Made by a program: the position numbers and the translations under genes
The notes under the pieces: model-generated
Databases searched by the model: none
Told to the model about the DNA's origin: nothing
The model's input: only the letters and a program-made list of their open reading frames with translations
Assembly (NCBI RefSeq): GCF_029623345.1
Contig: NZ_JAPYKH010000003.1
Coordinates: forward strand, 186,001 to 250,000
DNA from: Sphingomonas phyllosphaerae
GTDB lineage: Bacteria; Pseudomonadota; Alphaproteobacteria; Sphingomonadales; Sphingomonadaceae
DNA length: 64,000 bases
Direction of reading: 5' to 3'
In this document: positions 59,746 through 64,000 of the stretch, piece by piece
Position numbering within the stretch: the first letter of the stretch is position 1
How the letters are laid out: each line of letters starts with the position of its first letter

Positions 59746-60372
59746 TTAGATCCAGGGCCGCTCGCGAAACCATTTGGTGATGACGTATTTGACCCCGGCG
59801 CGCACCTTCATGCCGTGGTGGAGCGTGGCGGGGTTGGGGGTGTCGTCGGCACGGCGGTTGTTCCAGCAGACCAGTTTACCCGGCTCGGGCTGGATCGTCT
59901 TGTCGATGGCCTTGAACCGCGTGGCGCCGCCCGCCTCGGGAGCGTTAAGATAGACCATCATCGTCCAGGTGCGATTGCCCGCGACGCTGCAGAAGCGCGC
60001 GAAATCGGTACCGGTCGGCTCGAAATAATCGGTGTGCGCCTTGAACTCCTGTCCGACCGCGTAGCGCTGCCCCTGTAGCGGCTCGCCGTGGCGTGGATCG
60101 AGGCCGGCGAAGGCGGCCAGCCGTCGGTTGACCGCGGCGACGAGCGGGTCATCGTCGCGCAGGTCGCAGGTCTCGCTGGTGCGGAAGGCGTTGTCGCCGT
60201 TCGGGTCCGCGATGGTGGAGGGTCGCCGATCTGTGTCAATCAGAGCGGTCAGTGCGGCACACTCGTCGGGACTTAGAAAGTCTCGCCGAATGAACAAGGT
60301 CAGCTTGGGGGACGGGACACGCTGGATCAGCGGCTGCGCACTCAATCGCGCAATTACGGGGTCGGTCGCCAT
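59746..60372 (-). CDS. Prolyl 4-hydroxylase-like 2OG-Fe(II) oxygenase
   Basis: A 208-residue member of the 2-oxoglutarate/Fe(II) dioxygenase superfamily, P4H type. The iron ligands are HTDYF (His-x-Asp) and the distal His in TLHHGMKV; the 2OG-binding Lys follows in KYVITKWF. The core TWTMMVYLNAPEAGGATRF is typical. The substrate (protein proline or another target) is unknown. ATG 60372 is preferred over 60399. It converges on the TonB receptor gene and is divergent from gspC. Confidence 0.88.
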   Translation of the reverse strand: MATDPVIARLSAQPLIQRVPSPKLTLFIRRDFLSPDECAALTALIDTDRRPSTIADPNGDNAFRTSETCDLRDDDPLVAAVNRRLAAFAGLDPRHGEPLQGQRYAVGQEFKAHTDYFEPTGTDFARFCSVAGNRTWTMMVYLNAPEAGGATRFKAIDKTIQPEPGKLVCWNNRRADDTPNPATLHHGMKVRAGVKYVITKWFRERPWI

Positions 60373-60486
60373 GCGTCTGCTATATCCCACCTGAGGCAAG
60401 TCGAACCAGCCACAGAAATATTACACAAGCCGCCGACGCCGATGTAACAGGGTTATCGTGGTGGCGCAGGGAGTTCAGCCGAGCGC

Positions 60487-61335
60487 ATGCGTTTAAAGTT
60501 CGACGCCCGGGCACGGGCGATCCTGCGGCGGTTGCCGGTGGTGAACGCTTACTCGGTCGTCGAGCTGCTGCTGCTCGCCGGGCTCGCCGTGCAATGCGCC
60601 CGGCTGATGTGGGTGATCGTGACTCCGGTGTCGCCGCTCGGCGCCTGGGTGCCTGCCGGCCCGACGATCCCGGTCGATCCCGCCGGCGTGCTCGGCCGCG
60701 TCGATCCCTTCTACCGGGTCAGCGGCGCGCAGGCGCAGGGACCAGCGGTGGTCACTTCGCTTCAGCTGACACTGTTCGGCACGCGGATGGACGACGCGCA
60801 GGCGCGCGGCGCCGCGATCCTGGCGGGGCCGGATGGATTGCAACGCAGCGTCAGCGTCGGCGAGGAGGTCGTGCCCGGTGTGGTGCTGCGCGGGGTCGCC
60901 TTCGACCACGTCACGCTAGAGCGCGGCGGCGCGCGCGAAGACCTGTTCCTCGATCAGTCGACCAAGCCGAGCGCCGAGGTGCCGCCACCCGGCGCCGCCC
61001 CCGCCGCGATGCCCGGCCCGGACCCGCGCGTGGCGCGCGACTCCGACGCGGGCGGCGGCGCCATGTCGCCCGACCGGCTGCGCACCGACATCACCGCCAT
61101 CCCGCAGATCGAGGGCGGCCGCGTGATCGGGCTCACCGTGCGCGGGCAGGGCGGCAACGCCTTCCGTGCCTCGGGGCTGCGCGACGGCGATGTTGTCACG
61201 CAAGTGGCGGGGCGTCCGGTCTCTGGCCCGGCCGACCTCGACCAGTTCACACGCGAGCGCGCCCCGGGCGGCTCGGTCCCCGTCACCGTCCAGCGCAACG
61301 GCCAGACGGTCGCGCTCGCCATTCCGGTAAAATGA
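60487..61335 (+). CDS. gspC: Type II secretion system protein GspC
   Basis: Inner-membrane protein linking the assembly platform to the secretin. The 282-residue protein has a membrane span near residues 22-42 (VVELLLLAGLAVQCARLMWV), the periplasmic HR domain (about 65-160) and a C-terminal PDZ domain with GLRDGDVVTQVAGRPVSGPA. The middle linker is Pro/Ala-rich. Its stop overlaps gspD's ATG. Position first in the operon is typical. Confidence 0.93.
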   Translation: MRLKFDARARAILRRLPVVNAYSVVELLLLAGLAVQCARLMWVIVTPVSPLGAWVPAGPTIPVDPAGVLGRVDPFYRVSGAQAQGPAVVTSLQLTLFGTRMDDAQARGAAILAGPDGLQRSVSVGEEVVPGVVLRGVAFDHVTLERGGAREDLFLDQSTKPSAEVPPPGAAPAAMPGPDPRVARDSDAGGGAMSPDRLRTDITAIPQIEGGRVIGLTVRGQGGNAFRASGLRDGDVVTQVAGRPVSGPADLDQFTRERAPGGSVPVTVQRNGQTVALAIPVK

Positions 61336-63542
61336 TGAAGCGTCCTCACGTTCTCCTCGCCCCTCTCGCGATCGCCGCCGCGGCGCAGCCCGCGCTCGCG
61401 CAGACCACGCTCAACGTGCGCGACGCTGACATCCGCGCCTTCATCGCCGACGCCGCGAAGGTGACCGGGCGCACCTTCATCATCGACAATCGCGTCCAGG
61501 GGAAGGTGACCGTGGTCACCGACCGGCCACTGTCGCGCTCCGAATATCTGGAAGTGTTCCTTTCGACGCTGCGCGCCAATGGCCTGGTCGCGGTACCGAG
61601 CGCCAACGGCGCTTTCCGCGTCCAGCCGATCGACAATGCGGCGAGCCAGCCGGGACAAGTCGGCGTCGCGGGCGCGCCGCGCAACCAGCTCGTAACCGAG
61701 ATTATCCGGCTGCGCTCGGTCGACGCCGCGCAGGCAGTCGACACCGTTCGCCCGTTGGTCAGCGCGCAAGGGTCGGTGACCGCCAATCGCGGCGGCAACA
61801 GCCTGGTGGTTGTCGACTTCGCAGACAATGTCCGCCGCGTGCGCGAGGTCGTGCGGCGGATCGATTCAGACACGTCGGCGACGCGCATCATCCCGCTCAA
61901 AAACGCGCGGGCGAGCGAGGTCGCGACCGCTCTGCAGGGATTGATCGGCGGAAGCGGCGGCGCCGCGTCTCCCGGCGGGGGCGCTTCGGCGGTGGCGATC
62001 GAGAGTTCCAACGCGGTGGCGCTGCGCGGCGACCCGCAGACCGTCGCACGGCTGGCGGCCCTGGCGCGCGAACTTGACCAGAGCGCGCGCAACGCCACCG
62101 AGATCCGCGTCGTCTTCCTCGAGAATGCCGACGCCAACCAGCTGCTGCCGGTGCTCCAGCAGCTCGTCGGCCAGGCGCCCGACGCGATCGAGGAGCAAGC
62201 GCTCACCCGCTCCGGGCTCAGCAGCTCGAGCACCGGCTCGACCGGCGTGGGCGCGACGCCGCAGCCCGCGACGCGCTCGCGCCCGACCCAGTCGACGACG
62301 CAGCAGTCGGGCAGCCAGCCGCAGCAGGCCGCGATCACCGGCCAGGGCAATCGTACCGCGGCGGTGGTGACCCGCTACGCCGGCGCCAACGCGATCGTGA
62401 TCGCGGCGCCCGCCGACATCCAGCGCCAGCTCGCCGACGTGGTGAAGCAGCTCGACCAGCGCCGCCAGCAGGTGCTGGTCGAGGCGATCGTCGCCGAAGT
62501 GTCGGACTCGACCGTCAACCAGCTCGGCGCGCAGTTCATCCTCGGCAACCTCGACGGCGGCGCCTTCGCGGCGTCGACCTTCAGCAACTCCGCGCCCAAC
62601 ATCCTCCAGATCGCCGGCGCGATCGGCGCGCGTGAGCTGGCGAGCTCGACCACCACCACGATCGCCAACGGCGTTACCACCACCGTAACCAACAATACGC
62701 CCTCGGACACGCTGACCCAGTCGGCAATCCAGTCGATCATCGGCTCGTCGGGCGGGTTCGGCGGTTTCGGCGGGCAGATCGGCAGCACCATCTTCGGTGC
62801 GATCATCAACGCGGTGAAGCGGGACAATACGTCGAACCTGCTCCAGGTGCCGCAGATCATGACGATCGACAACCAGGAGGCGCACACCCTCGTCGGCCAG
62901 GAGATCCCGATCACCACCGGCGAGGCGCTGTCGAACAATTTCGACAACGCTTTCCGCACCACGCAGCGGCAGAATGTCGGCATTGGACTGGACGTGCGGC
63001 CGCAGGTGAACTCATCGGGCACGATCAAGATGAACCTCCATCTCGAGGTCAGTTCGATCGCGGGGCCGGTGTCGAGCAACAACTCCGACCTGATCCTCAA
63101 CAAGCGTGAGGTCGAAACGGTGCTGACCGTCGACGACGGCGCGATCGGCGTGATCGGCGGGCTGCTCTCCGACGAGGAGCGCCGCACAATCGAGAAGATC
63201 CCGCTGCTTGGTGACATCCCGGTGCTGGGGAATCTCTTCAAGTCGCGCGCCAAAACTCGGTCTAAGACCAACCTGATGATTTTCATCCGCCCGACCGTGA
63301 TCCGCAGTGCGGCCGACAACCGCCGCGTCACCGAGCAGCGCTACGGTTATCTCCGCCTCCAGCAGGCGGCGCAGGAACCCCTGTCCGAGCCCTCAATCGA
63401 CACCTTGGTGCGGGATTATATGGGCGCCGCGCCGCCGCTGCCGCCGGCGGGCCAACCCGGCAGCATCGAGGACCCGCGCGTGGCGGTGCCGGTCTATCGC
63501 AACTCCACCACCGTCATCCCCGGAGGAGATAGGCGCAAGTGA
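61332..63542 (+). CDS. gspD: Type II secretion system secretin GspD
   Basis: Outer-membrane secretin. The 736-residue protein has a signal peptide (MMKRPHVLLAPLAIAAAAQP...ALAQ), an N0 domain (LNVRDADIRAFIADAAKV), N1-N3 domains with a Ser/Gln/Pro-rich linker near residues 295-335, and the secretin core with VPQIMTIDNQEAHTLVGQE and the C-terminal FLMIFIRPTVIR-type strand. ATG 61332 (or 61335) overlaps gspC's stop. The stop overlaps gspE's GTG, so gspC-D-E are translationally coupled. Confidence 0.95.
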   Translation: MMKRPHVLLAPLAIAAAAQPALAQTTLNVRDADIRAFIADAAKVTGRTFIIDNRVQGKVTVVTDRPLSRSEYLEVFLSTLRANGLVAVPSANGAFRVQPIDNAASQPGQVGVAGAPRNQLVTEIIRLRSVDAAQAVDTVRPLVSAQGSVTANRGGNSLVVVDFADNVRRVREVVRRIDSDTSATRIIPLKNARASEVATALQGLIGGSGGAASPGGGASAVAIESSNAVALRGDPQTVARLAALARELDQSARNATEIRVVFLENADANQLLPVLQQLVGQAPDAIEEQALTRSGLSSSSTGSTGVGATPQPATRSRPTQSTTQQSGSQPQQAAITGQGNRTAAVVTRYAGANAIVIAAPADIQRQLADVVKQLDQRRQQVLVEAIVAEVSDSTVNQLGAQFILGNLDGGAFAASTFSNSAPNILQIAGAIGARELASSTTTTIANGVTTTVTNNTPSDTLTQSAIQSIIGSSGGFGGFGGQIGSTIFGAIINAVKRDNTSNLLQVPQIMTIDNQEAHTLVGQEIPITTGEALSNNFDNAFRTTQRQNVGIGLDVRPQVNSSGTIKMNLHLEVSSIAGPVSSNNSDLILNKREVETVLTVDDGAIGVIGGLLSDEERRTIEKIPLLGDIPVLGNLFKSRAKTRSKTNLMIFIRPTVIRSAADNRRVTEQRYGYLRLQQAAQEPLSEPSIDTLVRDYMGAAPPLPPAGQPGSIEDPRVAVPVYRNSTTVIPGGDRRK

Positions 63543-64000
63543 TCGTGCGCACCGGAGCCGAGATCGACGCCGTCGCCGCGCCGCTGCCGCCGCCCGGTGA
63601 TGGGGTGACGGTGCCGCCCGCGGTGCTGCCGCCGGCGGCTTTGCCTTACTCCTTCGCGCGCAAGTTCGGCGTCGTGCTCGATCAGGGCGGAACGGTCGGG
63701 ACGCCCAAAGTGGCGCTGCGCGAGGGCGCCGATCCGCGCGCGCTGATCGAGGTGCGGCGCGTGCTCGGCCGGGCCTTCGACGTGACGGTGGTGCCGGTCG
63801 CCGCGTTCGACCGGCTGCTCAGCGACAATTACGCGATGGACGGCCAGGCCACCGCCGCGGCCGCGGTCGGCATGGGCGACGAGCTCGACCTGCTCGCCGA
63901 GGGACTGCCTACCGCGGAGGACCTGCTTGACACCGCCGACGACGCACCCGCCATCCGGCTGATCAACGGCATCATCGCCGACGCCGCGCGCAACGGCGTG
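63539..64000 (+). CDS. gspE: Type II secretion system ATPase GspE (5' part, cut by window end)
   Basis: The first 154 residues of a GspE family ATPase; the gene runs off the right edge. The readable part is the N1E/N2E domain (LPYSFARKFGVVLDQGG, then VALREGADPRALIEVRRVLG) followed by DDAPAIRLINGIIADAARNG, the conserved start of the ATPase module. The Walker motifs would lie beyond the window. GTG 63539 overlaps gspD's stop. Confidence 0.93.
   Translation, partial: MIVRTGAEIDAVAAPLPPPGDGVTVPPAVLPPAALPYSFARKFGVVLDQGGTVGTPKVALREGADPRALIEVRRVLGRAFDVTVVPVAAFDRLLSDNYAMDGQATAAAAVGMGDELDLLAEGLPTAEDLLDTADDAPAIRLINGIIADAARNGV

Overview
The window is a high-GC chromosomal segment from an alphaproteobacterium, most likely a sphingomonad (Sphingomonas or a close relative). 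The basis is the combined gene content: CckA, the ChvG/ChvI pair beside a truncated HprK, RapZ, HPr and a mannose-type EIIA, a CcmC-CcmD-CcmE set, a large TonB-dependent receptor, an NYN/OST-HTH protein and a type II secretion operon. The species assignment is inference. Almost all of it is core chromosome with tight, often ATGA/GTGA-overlapping operons. I found no CRISPR array, no intact insertion sequence and no complete prophage.

Layout. 0-5.2 kb: guaB, an RsmB-type rRNA methyltransferase, a TPR protein, then ccmC-ccmD-ccmE followed directly by a TPR cytochrome-c biogenesis protein (ccmF, ccmG and ccmH are not here). 5.2-8.0 kb: a DUF3072 protein, the potassium transporter Kup and a 2'-5' RNA ligase-like protein. 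8.0-10.0 kb: a gene-poor, decayed stretch with an internally deleted alcohol dehydrogenase pseudogene, lying on the 3' side of tRNA-Pro(TGG). 10.2-17.6 kb: two small paralogous lipoproteins, an M28 peptidase, ettA, greB, a small hypothetical, an NYN protein and a second M28 peptidase. 17.6-24.9 kb: soluble lytic transglycosylase, dapA, smpB, a DUF2062 protein, the cell-cycle kinase cckA and a lone receiver-domain protein. 25-32.9 kb: ilvD, nnr, an RlmD-like methyltransferase, truA and fmt (minus strand), recR and def. 33-35.1 kb: rmuC and a small monooxygenase-like protein.

35.4-42.4 kb is a regulatory block: a SpoU-family RNA methyltransferase, then on the minus strand chvI-chvG-hprK-rapZ-EIIA-HPr in one overlapping run, with pckA divergent from chvI. 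The shared chvI/pckA intergenic region carries two copies of a near-palindrome 33 bp apart. This links envelope-stress signalling and the nitrogen/carbon PTS to gluconeogenesis. 42.7-49.6 kb: a secreted protein with a duplicated domain, radA, cvpA, a NifU-like scaffold protein, a CPA2 antiporter, a DUF423 protein and a calcium/proton antiporter. 49.7-54.7 kb: a small hypothetical coupled to an M1 aminopeptidase, divergent lon, hupB and tRNA-Val(CAC). 54.9-59.7 kb: a probable Pho box, a beta-helix surface-type lipoprotein and a TonB-dependent receptor. 59.7-64 kb: a prolyl-4-hydroxylase-like 2OG oxygenase and the start of a type II secretion operon (gspC-gspD-gspE, gspE cut by the window end).

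The points most worth a second look are the lipoprotein/TonB-receptor pair with its Pho box, a RapZ whose Walker A lysine is valine, the twin operator between chvI and pckA, the incomplete ccm cluster, and a set of long intergenic palindromes.
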